Assembly: GCA_028292565.1 (NCBI GenBank)
Contig: JAQGMD010000214.1
Coordinates: forward strand, 1 to 8,514
Reading direction: 5' to 3'
Source of the DNA: Burkholderia sp.
GTDB taxonomy: Bacteria > Pseudomonadota > Gammaproteobacteria > Burkholderiales > Burkholderiaceae
DNA: 8,514 bases
Positions 1 to 5,993 of this stretch are shown here, piece by piece; position 1 is the stretch's first letter, and every line of letters starts with the position of its first letter. The position numbers and the translations under genes were made by a program. A model generated the notes under the pieces. That model worked only from the letters and a program-made list of their open reading frames with translations. It had not been told where the DNA came from and made no database searches.

Positions 1-188
1 ACGATGATCGCGTAGAATGAGAACCGACTTTACCACCGCGCCGCACGCTCGTGCCCTGCGCATGGGGCAGCGAGCGGCGCCGTGGAAAAGTCTCCGAGGC
101 CCCGCACACAAAAAAACTGACACTCCCCGCGCCGCGGATCCAACCTGCTTCCTCCCCTCAGCCCGCGAACGGGAGAGGGGAGCAGCCA
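1..188. other. Left intergenic region without a supported gene
   Basis: I see no convincing gene here. A plus-strand open frame starting at 17 runs into and across the tctC end on the opposite strand, and its proline, arginine and serine-rich product looks non-coding. A minus-strand frame opening with ATG at 61-63 leaves the window after 21 codons and cannot be judged. The visible structure is a hairpin at 152-182 (listed separately), a small GC palindrome at 127-137, and a run of seven A at 110-116, which is a T run for minus-strand transcripts. Confidence 0.5.
152..182 (-). repeat. GC-rich hairpin after tctC, possible terminator, repeat copy 1
   Basis: The outer arms CTCCCCT (152-158) and AGGGGAG (176-182) pair over 7 bp. 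Inside them CCCG (162-165) and CGGG (170-173) pair around a CGAA loop, which is TTCG on the minus strand. It lies 6 bases past the tctC stop, so it is well placed to end or protect the minus-strand transcript. No T run follows directly; the nearest is about 35 bases on, at 110-116. A related hairpin occurs at 5683-5710, so this is probably a dispersed intergenic repeat that may also act as a terminator. Confidence 0.55.
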
Positions 189-1172
189 TCAATCCGCCTT
201 CGCCCCTGAATCCTTTACCACCTTCGTCCACTTCGCAATCTCACCACGCTGATAAGCAACCAGCTCCTCCGGCGTAGACCCGACCGGATCCAACCCCAGT
301 TCGAACAGCCGCTTCGCCGCGTCCGGCGATTTGATGATCTTGACGATCTCCGCATTCAGCTTATCGACAATAGGCTTGGGCGTACCAGGCGATGCAAACA
401 CAGCAAACCACGACACCGCATCAAATCCCGGCAATCCCGATTCAGCGATCGTCGGAATATCCGGCGCCGAAGGCGATCGCTGCAAACTCGTAACAGCAAG
501 CCCGCGCAATTTCCCTTCCCGTACCAGCGGCAAACTGGACGGCATGTTATCGAACATCATGGTCACGCGCCCGCCCAGCACGTCGGGGATAGCGCTGGCA
601 CGACCCTTGTAAGGAACATGACTCATGTCGATGCCGGTCATGGTCTTGAACAGCTCTCCCGAGACGTGGATCGAAGTGCCTGAACCTGCGGAGGCGAAAG
701 TAAGCTTCCCTTCCTTCTTGCCCAACGCAATCAGTTCCTGCACGTTCTTCGCCGGCACACCGGTATGCACCACGAGCAGGTTGGGCGTGGTCGCAAGCAG
801 ACTGATCGGAGTGAAGTCCTTGACCATGTCATACGGCATCTTCTGATAGAGCGCGCCGTTGATCGCATGTGTGCCCACGGTTCCGACTACCAGCGTATGT
901 CCATCGCCAGGCGACTTGGCGACGAAGTCCGCGCCGATGTTGCCGCCGGCGCCAGGCTTGTTGTCGACGATGACTTGCGTTCCCCACGCATGGGCCAGAC
1001 GGTCCGCCAGCAGGCGGGCCAGGATGTCTGGCGCGCCACCGGGAGTAAAGGTGACGATGATGTGGACCGGCTTGTTGGGAAAGTTCGGTGTGGTGGATTG
1101 CGCCGCGACAGGTGCGGCGGCGGCGAGGGAAAACGCAACCGCGACGATTCGAGAAAGCAATTTCTGAAGCAT
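189..1172 (-). CDS. Bug/TctC family periplasmic substrate-binding protein
   Basis: The product has 327 residues, normal for the Bug (TctC) family of periplasmic binding proteins, which bind carboxylates and related small acids for tripartite tricarboxylate transporters. Residues 1-24 form a signal peptide with a hydrophobic core ending in VAA before Q25. Family signatures follow: FTPGGAPDILAR near 42-53, NKPGAGGNIGADFVAKSPGDG near 71-91, and a late PTIAESGLPGFD segment. The ATG at 1172 is supported by AGGAG (complement of 1180-1184) seven bases upstream, the same arrangement as at dctP. It lies 73 bp after dctM on the same strand with no promoter I can recognise between them, so it is probably the last gene of the transporter operon. 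No TctA or TctB genes are present, so it is an orphan binding protein that could serve a distant TctAB pair or act as a sensor. The family call is firm; the ligand is unknown. Confidence 0.93.
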   Translation of the reverse strand: MLQKLLSRIVAVAFSLAAAAPVAAQSTTPNFPNKPVHIIVTFTPGGAPDILARLLADRLAHAWGTQVIVDNKPGAGGNIGADFVAKSPGDGHTLVVGTVGTHAINGALYQKMPYDMVKDFTPISLLATTPNLLVVHTGVPAKNVQELIALGKKEGKLTFASAGSGTSIHVSGELFKTMTGIDMSHVPYKGRASAIPDVLGGRVTMMFDNMPSSLPLVREGKLRGLAVTSLQRSPSAPDIPTIAESGLPGFDAVSWFAVFASPGTPKPIVDKLNAEIVKIIKSPDAAKRLFELGLDPVGSTPEELVAYQRGEIAKWTKVVKDSGAKAD

Positions 1173-1204
1173 GGTGGGTCTCCTGTACGTTTTATGAGTA
1201 CTAC

Positions 1205-1230
1205 AAGGTCCACCTTACCGCATGGACCTT
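1205..1230 (-). other. Hairpin between dctM and tctC
   Basis: AAGGTCC (1205-1211) and GGACCTT (1224-1230) form a perfect 7-bp stem with a 12-base loop in the 73-base gap between dctM and tctC. No T run follows on the minus strand, so it is more likely an RNA processing or stability element than a full terminator. A chance origin is possible at this stem length. Confidence 0.3.
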
Positions 1231-1245
1231 TCGTCTGCTACGCCG

Positions 1246-2652
1246 CTATCGCCCCGCTCCCACCAGCGTCGGAAGCCAGAGGGTGATTTGCGGAACATAG
1301 GTAATCGCAATCAGCGCGAGGAACAGCGGTACCAGCCACGGCAGGATCGCGACCGTCGTTCGCTCGACAGAAAGCTTTGCGACGCGTGCCAGCACGAACA
1401 ACACCATTCCGAGCGGCGGATGCAGCAGGCCGATCATCAGGTTGAGCACCATGATCAGTCCGAAGTGGATCGGGTCGATGCCAAGCTTCAGTACGATGGG
1501 CAGCAGGATCGGCACCAGGATGGTGATGGCCGCGATGGTGTCGATGAAGCATCCGACGATCAGGATCAGTATATTGACCAGCAACAGGAACACCCATTTG
1601 TTTTGGGTGAAGCCGAGTATCCAGTCGGCCAGCAATTGCGCTGCCTGGCTCGTGGTCAACAGCCAGGCAAAGATCGAAGCAGCGGTCACAATGAATAGTA
1701 CGCTGGCCGTGGTTTCGATGGTGTCGAAGGTCGCTTTGGCCAATGCCTTGAAGGTCATTGAACGATAACGTACCAGGCCGAGGAACAGCGCCCAGATCAC
1801 CGCAGCCATCGCCGCTTCGGTGGGCGTGAACCAGCCGAGCGTCATGCCGCCGATCAGGATCACCGGCGCCATCAGCGCCATCACCGCGGAAAAATCGAAA
1901 TACCAGTCGAGCGCCAGCAACGCGACGAGCGCGATACCGGCGGCCATGTTGACCGAGACGCCTGCCCTGGTCATCAACCATATCGCCATCGGAAACGCCA
2001 ATACCACCAGGATCTCGGCGCCGGCGCTGCCGAGCTTCTTCCACGAAAACAGCGTGTCGCCGCCCCAGTTGTTCTTGCGCGCGATGTAGGCGACCGTCGC
2101 CATCATGAAGACCGTCATCACCAGCCCCGGAATCACGCCGGCGAGGAACAACGAACCGATCGACACATTGGCCATCATCCCGTAGATCACGAATGGCAGC
2201 GAAGGCGGGATAATCGGCCCGAGCGTAGCAGATGCAGCCGTTACGCCGACCGCGAACTCGGAGCTATAGCCATGGTCTTTCATGGCCTTGATTTCGATGG
2301 TGCCCAAGCCCGCGGCGTCGGCGATGGCAGTGCCGGACATGCCGGCAAATACGACCGAACCGACAATATTCACCTGGCCCAGACCACCCTTCATCCAGCC
2401 CACCAGGGCCACTGCGAAGTTATAAATTCGGCCGGTGATGCCGGCGATATTCATCAGGTTGCCCGCGAGGATGAAGAATGGAACGGCCAGTAAAGGAAAG
2501 CTTTCGACACCGGCGATAACGCGCTGTGCGAGGATGACGTCGGGGACGGAGCCGCTGATCAGGATGTACAGCAACGATGCCGACATCATCGCCAACGCAA
2601 CCGGCACGCCGATCAGCATCAAACCCAGGAACGAGCCTATAAGGATCAGCAT
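1246..2652 (-). CDS. dctM: TRAP transporter large permease, DctM subunit
   Basis: This is the large membrane subunit of a TRAP transporter. It moves the substrate delivered by DctP across the inner membrane using an ion gradient. The protein is hydrophobic throughout. It carries the DctM hallmark at about 104-152 (MSGTAIADAAGLGTIEIKAM, then SATLGPIIPPS), an FTPTEAA motif near 275-281, and HPPLGMVLF in the C-terminal half. The family is usually about 425-430 residues. This one has 468, and the surplus seems to lie near 212-256, a hydrophobic stretch (from AEILVVLAFPMAIW to ALLALDWYFDFSAV) that would add about two membrane helices between the halves. The start codon overlaps the dctQ stop as TAATG, implying translational coupling. 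The identity is certain; the insertion length is estimated from memory of family members. Confidence 0.95.
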   Translation of the reverse strand: MLILIGSFLGLMLIGVPVALAMMSASLLYILISGSVPDVILAQRVIAGVESFPLLAVPFFILAGNLMNIAGITGRIYNFAVALVGWMKGGLGQVNIVGSVVFAGMSGTAIADAAGLGTIEIKAMKDHGYSSEFAVGVTAASATLGPIIPPSLPFVIYGMMANVSIGSLFLAGVIPGLVMTVFMMATVAYIARKNNWGGDTLFSWKKLGSAGAEILVVLAFPMAIWLMTRAGVSVNMAAGIALVALLALDWYFDFSAVMALMAPVILIGGMTLGWFTPTEAAMAAVIWALFLGLVRYRSMTFKALAKATFDTIETTASVLFIVTAASIFAWLLTTSQAAQLLADWILGFTQNKWVFLLLVNILILIVGCFIDTIAAITILVPILLPIVLKLGIDPIHFGLIMVLNLMIGLLHPPLGMVLFVLARVAKLSVERTTVAILPWLVPLFLALIAITYVPQITLWLPTLVGAGR

Positions 2653-3233
2653 TAGTTGGTCTCCGTGCCGTCGTAGGCTTCCGGTTTTTCAAGTATCGAA
2701 TAGCCCTGGCGCCAATTCCTCACCGCGACACGCAGCGCGTGAATCGTCATCAGCGCAAAGCCGGCAAGTGCGAACCAGTAGGTCATGCTTTTCGGCCAGT
2801 CAAGTGTGGTCATCGGCTCGTCGCCGACTATTTGGATGTACTTCCATACGAGAGCGGTGGCATAAGCAAGGAAGGCTGCGCGAATAACGTCAACCACGGT
2901 GGACAATACGCGTGATACCTGCGCCGGCAGAAAGCGATACAGGATGTCGACCTGGATATGACGGTCTTTGCGGATGCACATGGCTGAACCGACGAACACG
3001 ATGGCGATCAGGCAATTGACCGCCAGCTCCTCGGTCCATGCAAAGGAGTCGTTCATGACATAGCGCGTGAAGAACTGGAGGAAGACCAGCGAGGCCATGA
3101 TCCAGAACATGCCGGCGGTGAGCCAGTCTTCAATCTGGTAGCCCGTGAGGTCGGACTCATGCTCGTCCGCCTCTACGAAGCTGTGTGCGATCGCTTCCAC
3201 GCTGGCCGGCGGCTGTTGTATTGTTTGTTCCAT
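2652..3233 (-). CDS. dctQ: TRAP transporter small permease, DctQ subunit
   Basis: This is the small four-helix membrane subunit that pairs with DctM. The 193 residues show likely membrane segments near 37-56, 69-87, 108-130 and 148-168. The family signature is visible as F-x-RYV-x4-FAWTEELA at about 55-71, followed by VFVGSAMCIRKDRHIQVD near 79-96. The N-terminus carries about 35 hydrophilic, acidic residues before the first helix, somewhat long for the family. The ATG at 3233 has AAGG (complement of 3240-3243) six bases upstream, and no other methionine precedes helix one. The stop overlaps the dctM start by one base. A strong hairpin separates it from dctP. Confidence 0.93.
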   Translation of the reverse strand: MEQTIQQPPASVEAIAHSFVEADEHESDLTGYQIEDWLTAGMFWIMASLVFLQFFTRYVMNDSFAWTEELAVNCLIAIVFVGSAMCIRKDRHIQVDILYRFLPAQVSRVLSTVVDVIRAAFLAYATALVWKYIQIVGDEPMTTLDWPKSMTYWFALAGFALMTIHALRVAVRNWRQGYSILEKPEAYDGTETN

Positions 3234-3264
3234 GGGCTGCCTTCATGAGTATGTCGACGCGGAA

Positions 3265-3292
3265 GGAGCCCTGCTATGTGTCACAGGGCTCC
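3265..3292 (-). other. Strong intercistronic hairpin between dctP and dctQ
   Basis: GGAGCCCTG (3265-3273) and CAGGGCTCC (3284-3292) form a perfect 9-bp GC-rich stem around a 10-base loop. It lies in the 80-base gap after the dctP stop and before the dctQ ribosome site. No T run follows on the minus strand, so it should not fully terminate. By analogy with other binding-protein transport operons, it could protect the 3' end of dctP mRNA or reduce read-through, giving more binding protein than membrane subunits. That role is inferred. Confidence 0.6.
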
Positions 3293-3313
3293 CGCGTTGT
3301 TGCCGGTGAAAGA

Positions 3314-4282
3314 TTACTTCACGGCCTGGATGCGGTCATAGTCCGACTTCAGGTAGCCGAAGTCTTCGAACTTGACCTTCTGCAGCACGGTAGTGCGGAA
3401 ATCGTTGCGATCGACTTCCGCGACATTGATGCCCTTCTGCTTGAAGATGGCGACCAGTTCCTTCTCGCGTGCCACGATGTCGGCCGAACCCTTCGCAGCT
3501 GCTTCCTGCGCAATCTCGGTGAACATTTTTTTCTCGGCCTCGTCAAACATCTTCCATGCTTTCGAAGAGACGATGGTGTTGACCGCATCGAGTATGTGGC
3601 CGGTCAGCGCGATGTGCTTTTGCACCTCGTAGAACTTCTTGGCTTCGATCGATGGCAGCGGGTTCTCCTGCGCCTCTACTGTGCCGTTCTGCAGCGCCAG
3701 GTAGACTTCAGCAAATGCGATCGGCGAGGTGTTGGCGCCGCACGCGCGGGGCATAGCAACATAGGCCGGCGCATCCGGCACGCGCATCTTCAGGCCCTTC
3801 AAGTCCGCGCACTTGTTGATGGGCTTGTTCGATGTGGTGTGGCGGGCGCCATAATACGTGGTGGAGACCACCTGGTTGCCGGTTTTTTCAGCATAGCCCT
3901 TTGCGATGTCGCGGTACACGTCGCTCTTCGTATACTTCAGAAGGTGATCGACATCGCGGAAGATGAACGGGTAGTAGGTGATGCCCATGCGGGGGTATGC
4001 GCGTGCCGCAAAGCTTGCCCCGGAGATGACCATGTCGACCGTGCCCAGCGACAGGCCCTGCATCGAATCTGATTCCTTGCCGAGCTGCGCCGCCGGATAC
4101 ACATCGATCTGGTATTTACCGTTGGTGCGTTTGCCGAATTCTTGTGCGGCCCATACCGACCATTTATGGAAGGGCTCTGAAGTCTCATAGGCGTGCGCCC
4201 ATTTGAGTTTGGTCTGGGCGAAGGCGCCACCTGCGAGGCCGGCTGCCAGGACGGCAACCAGCGTTTTGCTTAACAACTTCAT
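3314..4282 (-). CDS. dctP: TRAP transporter periplasmic binding protein, DctP/SiaP-like
   Basis: This is the periplasmic receptor of the TRAP system, 322 residues from the chosen start. Residues 1-22 are a signal peptide (MKLLSKTL, hydrophobic core, AFA then Q23). The ATG at 4282 has AGGAG (complement of 4290-4294) seven bases upstream. An in-frame ATG at 4345 would place 21 charged residues before the signal peptide and is rejected. Carboxylate-binding positions are recognisable: R147 in YYGARHTTSN, R167 in GLKMRVPD and N207 in EAQENPL. Their spacing matches Arg127, Arg147 and Asn187 of the sialic acid receptor SiaP as I recall it. The stretch YLALQNGTVEAQENPL to KKFYEVQKH is also SiaP-like. 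This supports an organic acid ligand but does not prove sialic acid, and the neighbouring dehydrogenase argues for a hydroxy or oxo acid. First gene of the minus-strand operon. Confidence 0.93.
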   Translation of the reverse strand: MKLLSKTLVAVLAAGLAGGAFAQTKLKWAHAYETSEPFHKWSVWAAQEFGKRTNGKYQIDVYPAAQLGKESDSMQGLSLGTVDMVISGASFAARAYPRMGITYYPFIFRDVDHLLKYTKSDVYRDIAKGYAEKTGNQVVSTTYYGARHTTSNKPINKCADLKGLKMRVPDAPAYVAMPRACGANTSPIAFAEVYLALQNGTVEAQENPLPSIEAKKFYEVQKHIALTGHILDAVNTIVSSKAWKMFDEAEKKMFTEIAQEAAAKGSADIVAREKELVAIFKQKGINVAEVDRNDFRTTVLQKVKFEDFGYLKSDYDRIQAVK

Positions 4283-4361
4283 GTCTCGTCTCCTGATTTT
4301 GTTATTCAGATGTTTCGGGAAATCTGGTTTCTTCCAGTAAATCATTTCTTCAGATTCTATC

Positions 4362-4372
4362 TGGTCATACCA
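4362..4372. promoter_or_regulatory. Operator 1, GntR/FadR-type, at the transporter promoter
   Basis: TGGTCATACCA has perfect TGGT/ACCA arms around a 3-base centre and fits the TNGTNNNACNA pattern known for FadR-subfamily GntR regulators. The same 13 bases (TGGTCATACCACT) recur at 4472-4484. It falls just downstream of the predicted dctP -10 (4381-4386), over the expected start site near 4374, where a bound protein would block transcription. The site is seen in the sequence; the regulator family is inferred. Confidence 0.7.
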
Positions 4373-4380
4373 CTATACCA

Positions 4381-4409
4381 ATAATTTCATCTCACCTGTG
4401 CATTGTCAA
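4381..4409 (-). promoter_or_regulatory. Predicted sigma70 promoter of the dctPQM-tctC operon
   Basis: On the minus strand a perfect TTGACA -35 (complement of 4404-4409) is followed by a 17-base spacer and AATTAT (complement of 4381-4386), which matches the -10 consensus at 4 of 6 positions. Transcription would start near 4374, leaving a leader of about 90 bases before dctP. A second -10-like TATAGT (complement of 4372-4377) lacks a well-spaced -35. Confidence 0.6.
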
Positions 4410-4461
4410 GCTTGCAGCGCTAGGTTCCGCGGGTTACCTGCAGCGTCTGCCTATTCACTGA

Positions 4462-4467
4462 TATGAT
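4462..4467 (+). promoter_or_regulatory. Predicted -10 element of the dehydrogenase promoter
   Basis: TATGAT matches the -10 consensus at 5 of 6 positions. No good -35 is found at 16-18 bases upstream (TGCAGC at 4439-4444 is poor), so an activator may be needed or the promoter may be weak. Operator 2 begins five bases downstream, mirroring the arrangement on the other side of the spacer. The expected start site is near 4474, about 37 bases before the ATG. Confidence 0.4.
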
Positions 4468-4471
4468 AAAT

Positions 4472-4482
4472 TGGTCATACCA
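4472..4482. promoter_or_regulatory. Operator 2, GntR/FadR-type, at the dehydrogenase promoter
   Basis: This is an identical second copy of TGGTCATACCA, with the identity continuing to 13 bases. Its centre is 110 bases from that of operator 1, so about 10.5 helical turns separate them. It covers the expected start site of the plus-strand dehydrogenase. Two identical sites at the two divergent start points strongly suggest co-regulation by one protein. No regulator gene lies in the window. Confidence 0.7.
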
Positions 4483-4510
4483 CTTATAAACCAGTATTCC
4501 TTTGAGTCAG

Positions 4511-5593
4511 ATGAAAAATTCTAATCAGATCAATGCCGACGATTTACACGCCTTCGTCCGCGCCATTTGGGAAAACGCCGGCAGCAGCGAAAATGAAGCT
4601 CTGCTGGTTGCCGATCACTTGGTGCTGGCCAACCCGTCGGGGCATGACTCACATGGCGTCGGCATGATCCCGCGCTATGTCCGCTCGCTGAAGGAAGGCG
4701 AACTCAAACTTAACCAGCATGCGGAGGTCGTACGCGATGCGGGCGCAGTGCTGACGATTGATGGGGGCCTGGGCTTCGGCCAGGTGGTTGCGCATGAAGC
4801 GATGGGGCACGGGATTACGCGTGCGAAGAAACTCGGTATCTGCGCGGTCGGATTGCGCAATGCGCATCATATTGGCCGCATCGGCCACTGGGCAGAACAA
4901 TGTGCACAAGAGGGACTGGTTTCCTTCCATTTCGTGAACGTTGCAGGTGATCCGTTGGTTGCACCATTCGGCGGCATCGATCGGCGATTCGGCACCAATC
5001 CTTTTTGCGCCGCCTTTCCGCGCACCGGCAAGCCGCCGCTGGTGCTTGACTTCGCCACCAGTCGTGTCGCCTTCGGCAAGACGCGCGTCGCGTACAACAA
5101 GGGCGTGCCGGTTCCGCCTGATTCGCTGATCGATCATGAAGGGAAGCCGACTAACGATCCGAAAGTGATGCACGAGGAACCGGCGGGATCGCTGCTGGCT
5201 TTCGGCGCACACAAAGGTTATGGGCTGGCTGCAATGTGCGAGATCTTTGCAGGTGCGCTATCCGGCGGCTTCACCACGCGTGCGAGCACTATTGTCAAGA
5301 CCAGTGCGATCATCAACTGCATGCTTTCGGTGATCATCGACCCCAAGGCGCTCGATGCGCCTGATGCCGAAGCGGAAGCCGAGGCGTTTGTGGAGTGGGT
5401 GAAGGCGTCGCCGCTGGCGGATGAGGCGGAGCGGATTATGGTTCCCGGCGAGCCGGAACAGGGGCTGCGTAAAGAGCGTGGCGACAAGGGGATACCGATT
5501 GATCCGACTACCTGTAAACAAATCGCCGAGGCGGCGCAGGTTGTTGGGGTGCCGGGTCAGAAGATTGATGCGTTTTTGCGGAAGGTGAGTTGA
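4511..5593 (+). CDS. hcxB: Hydroxycarboxylate dehydrogenase B (YbiC/HcxB-like, Ldh2 family)
   Basis: This is an NAD(P)-dependent oxidoreductase of the malate/L-lactate (Ldh2) family, which interconverts 2-hydroxy and 2-oxo acids in the cytoplasm. From ATG 4511 it has 360 residues, full length for the family. Conserved blocks are SGHDSHGVGMIPRYVRS with H48 as the proposed catalytic histidine, NAHHIGRIGHWAEQCA, RFGTNPFC, DFATS and HKGYGLAAMCEI. Together with FGKTRVAYNKGVPVPP, EAFVEWVKASP and GIPID these closely track E. coli YbiC as I recall it, better than the YiaK or ComC branches. A TTG at 4502 is a possible earlier start, but ATG 4511 aligns with the YbiC N-terminus; the ribosome site is weak for either. 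It is divergent from the TRAP operon and shares its operator, so it probably oxidises or reduces the imported acid. The actual substrate is unknown. Confidence 0.88.
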   Translation: MKNSNQINADDLHAFVRAIWENAGSSENEALLVADHLVLANPSGHDSHGVGMIPRYVRSLKEGELKLNQHAEVVRDAGAVLTIDGGLGFGQVVAHEAMGHGITRAKKLGICAVGLRNAHHIGRIGHWAEQCAQEGLVSFHFVNVAGDPLVAPFGGIDRRFGTNPFCAAFPRTGKPPLVLDFATSRVAFGKTRVAYNKGVPVPPDSLIDHEGKPTNDPKVMHEEPAGSLLAFGAHKGYGLAAMCEIFAGALSGGFTTRASTIVKTSAIINCMLSVIIDPKALDAPDAEAEAEAFVEWVKASPLADEAERIMVPGEPEQGLRKERGDKGIPIDPTTCKQIAEAAQVVGVPGQKIDAFLRKVS

Positions 5594-5682
5594 ATGTAAT
5601 CAGGAACGGAGCTGACCTGCTTTCGCCAACATCACGGCCTACGTAAAGCAAGCGCTGAGGGTCACAAGCGGAGTCTGCTCAA

Positions 5683-5710
5683 CTCCCCTTTCCCGCCTGC
5701 AGGAGAGGGG
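5683..5710 (+). repeat. GC-rich hairpin after the dehydrogenase, repeat copy 2
   Basis: CCCCTTTCC (5685-5693) pairs with GGAGAGGGG (5702-5710) over nine positions with one G-T wobble, around an 8-base loop. It resembles the hairpin at 152-182 in the same orientation, and in both copies TCAATCCG follows about 10-15 bases later. It lies 89 bases after the hcxB stop and may end that transcript, although no T run follows. It is probably a dispersed intergenic repeat. Confidence 0.5.
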
Positions 5711-5741
5711 GGTTGCGAGCGTCAATCCGTAGTAGATGCAG

Positions 5742-5797
5742 TCCAACATCACGGTCAGCGATCGTGCGCAATTTGTGATGTTGGATTTGCAACCCAA
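5742..5797. repeat. Palindromic intergenic repeat with nested hairpin
   Basis: TCCAACATCAC (5742-5752) and GTGATGTTGGA (5775-5785) form a perfect 11-bp inverted repeat around a 22-base loop. The right arm overlaps a second hairpin, TTGGATT then AACCCAA (5781-5797), followed by CCTAC. On the minus strand the right half reads GTAGGTTGGGTTGCAAATCC, which resembles a GTAGGTTGGGTT intergenic repeat I recall from many proteobacterial genomes. The inverted repeat is directly visible; membership of a dispersed family is inferred. Confidence 0.55.
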
Positions 5798-5993
5798 CCT
5801 ACAACGGCGGACATGCCGCCATCACGTTGCACCTCAATCCCCTCCTTTCTCAACAAAAATCAAAGATCGCCTAAACCGCCTCTCCGCTCCCCGTCGCTGC
5901 GCTATTATCAGGCGAGCTTTCTTGACGGAAAGTTCCGCAAGGAATCAAGCCTGCGTCAAGTCACCCATACCGGAACGATTTCAATGGCGAGCA

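Larger units (their letters stand above)
5594..5993. other. Gene-free 400-base spacer with repeats
   Basis: No convincing gene lies here. The reading frame of the following cyclase is open back to 5736, but the extra 86 codons encode an arginine, serine and proline-rich stretch without domain character and cross the palindrome at 5742-5785. The spacer contains the hairpin at 5683-5710, two direct copies of CCAACATCACGG (5626-5637 and 5743-5754), an inverted partial copy (5775-5784), and an AT-rich TATTAT at 5903-5908 that may be a -10 for the cyclase but has no clear -35. Confidence 0.5.

Noticed and set aside
110..137. Intrinsic terminator for tctC (GC palindrome 127-137 then T run 110-116)
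   Set aside because: The stem is only 4 bp and the T run is about 10 bases away, too weak to call.
17..277. 86-codon plus-strand open frame at the left end
   Set aside because: The product is low complexity and overlaps the 3' end of tctC and the hairpin repeat.
765..1286. 173-codon plus-strand open frame
   Set aside because: It is antisense to tctC and runs through the intergenic gap. Its arginine and glycine-rich product has no domain character.
1238..2044. 268-codon minus-strand open frame inside dctM
   Set aside because: It is in a different frame of the same strand as dctM, with an arginine-rich product typical of a frame shadow.
3185..4072. 295-codon plus-strand open frame
   Set aside because: It lies fully antisense to dctP and the start of dctQ, which have clear domains, signal peptide and ribosome sites. 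It is a codon-bias shadow.
4283..4345. 21-residue upstream extension of dctP
   Set aside because: It would bury the signal peptide behind charged residues and ignore the AGGAG site before ATG 4282.
4372..4377. TATAGT as the main dctP -10
   Set aside because: It matches 5 of 6 but has no -35 at proper spacing, whereas TTGACA pairs with AATTAT at exactly 17 bases. It remains a possible alternative.
4649..5212. 187-codon minus-strand open frame
   Set aside because: It is antisense to the well-supported dehydrogenase and has no ribosome site or recognisable motif.
5736..5993. 86-residue N-terminal extension of the cyclase
   Set aside because: It crosses the 5742-5785 palindrome, has non-coding composition and adds no domain. 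ATG 5994 gives a sensible N-terminus.
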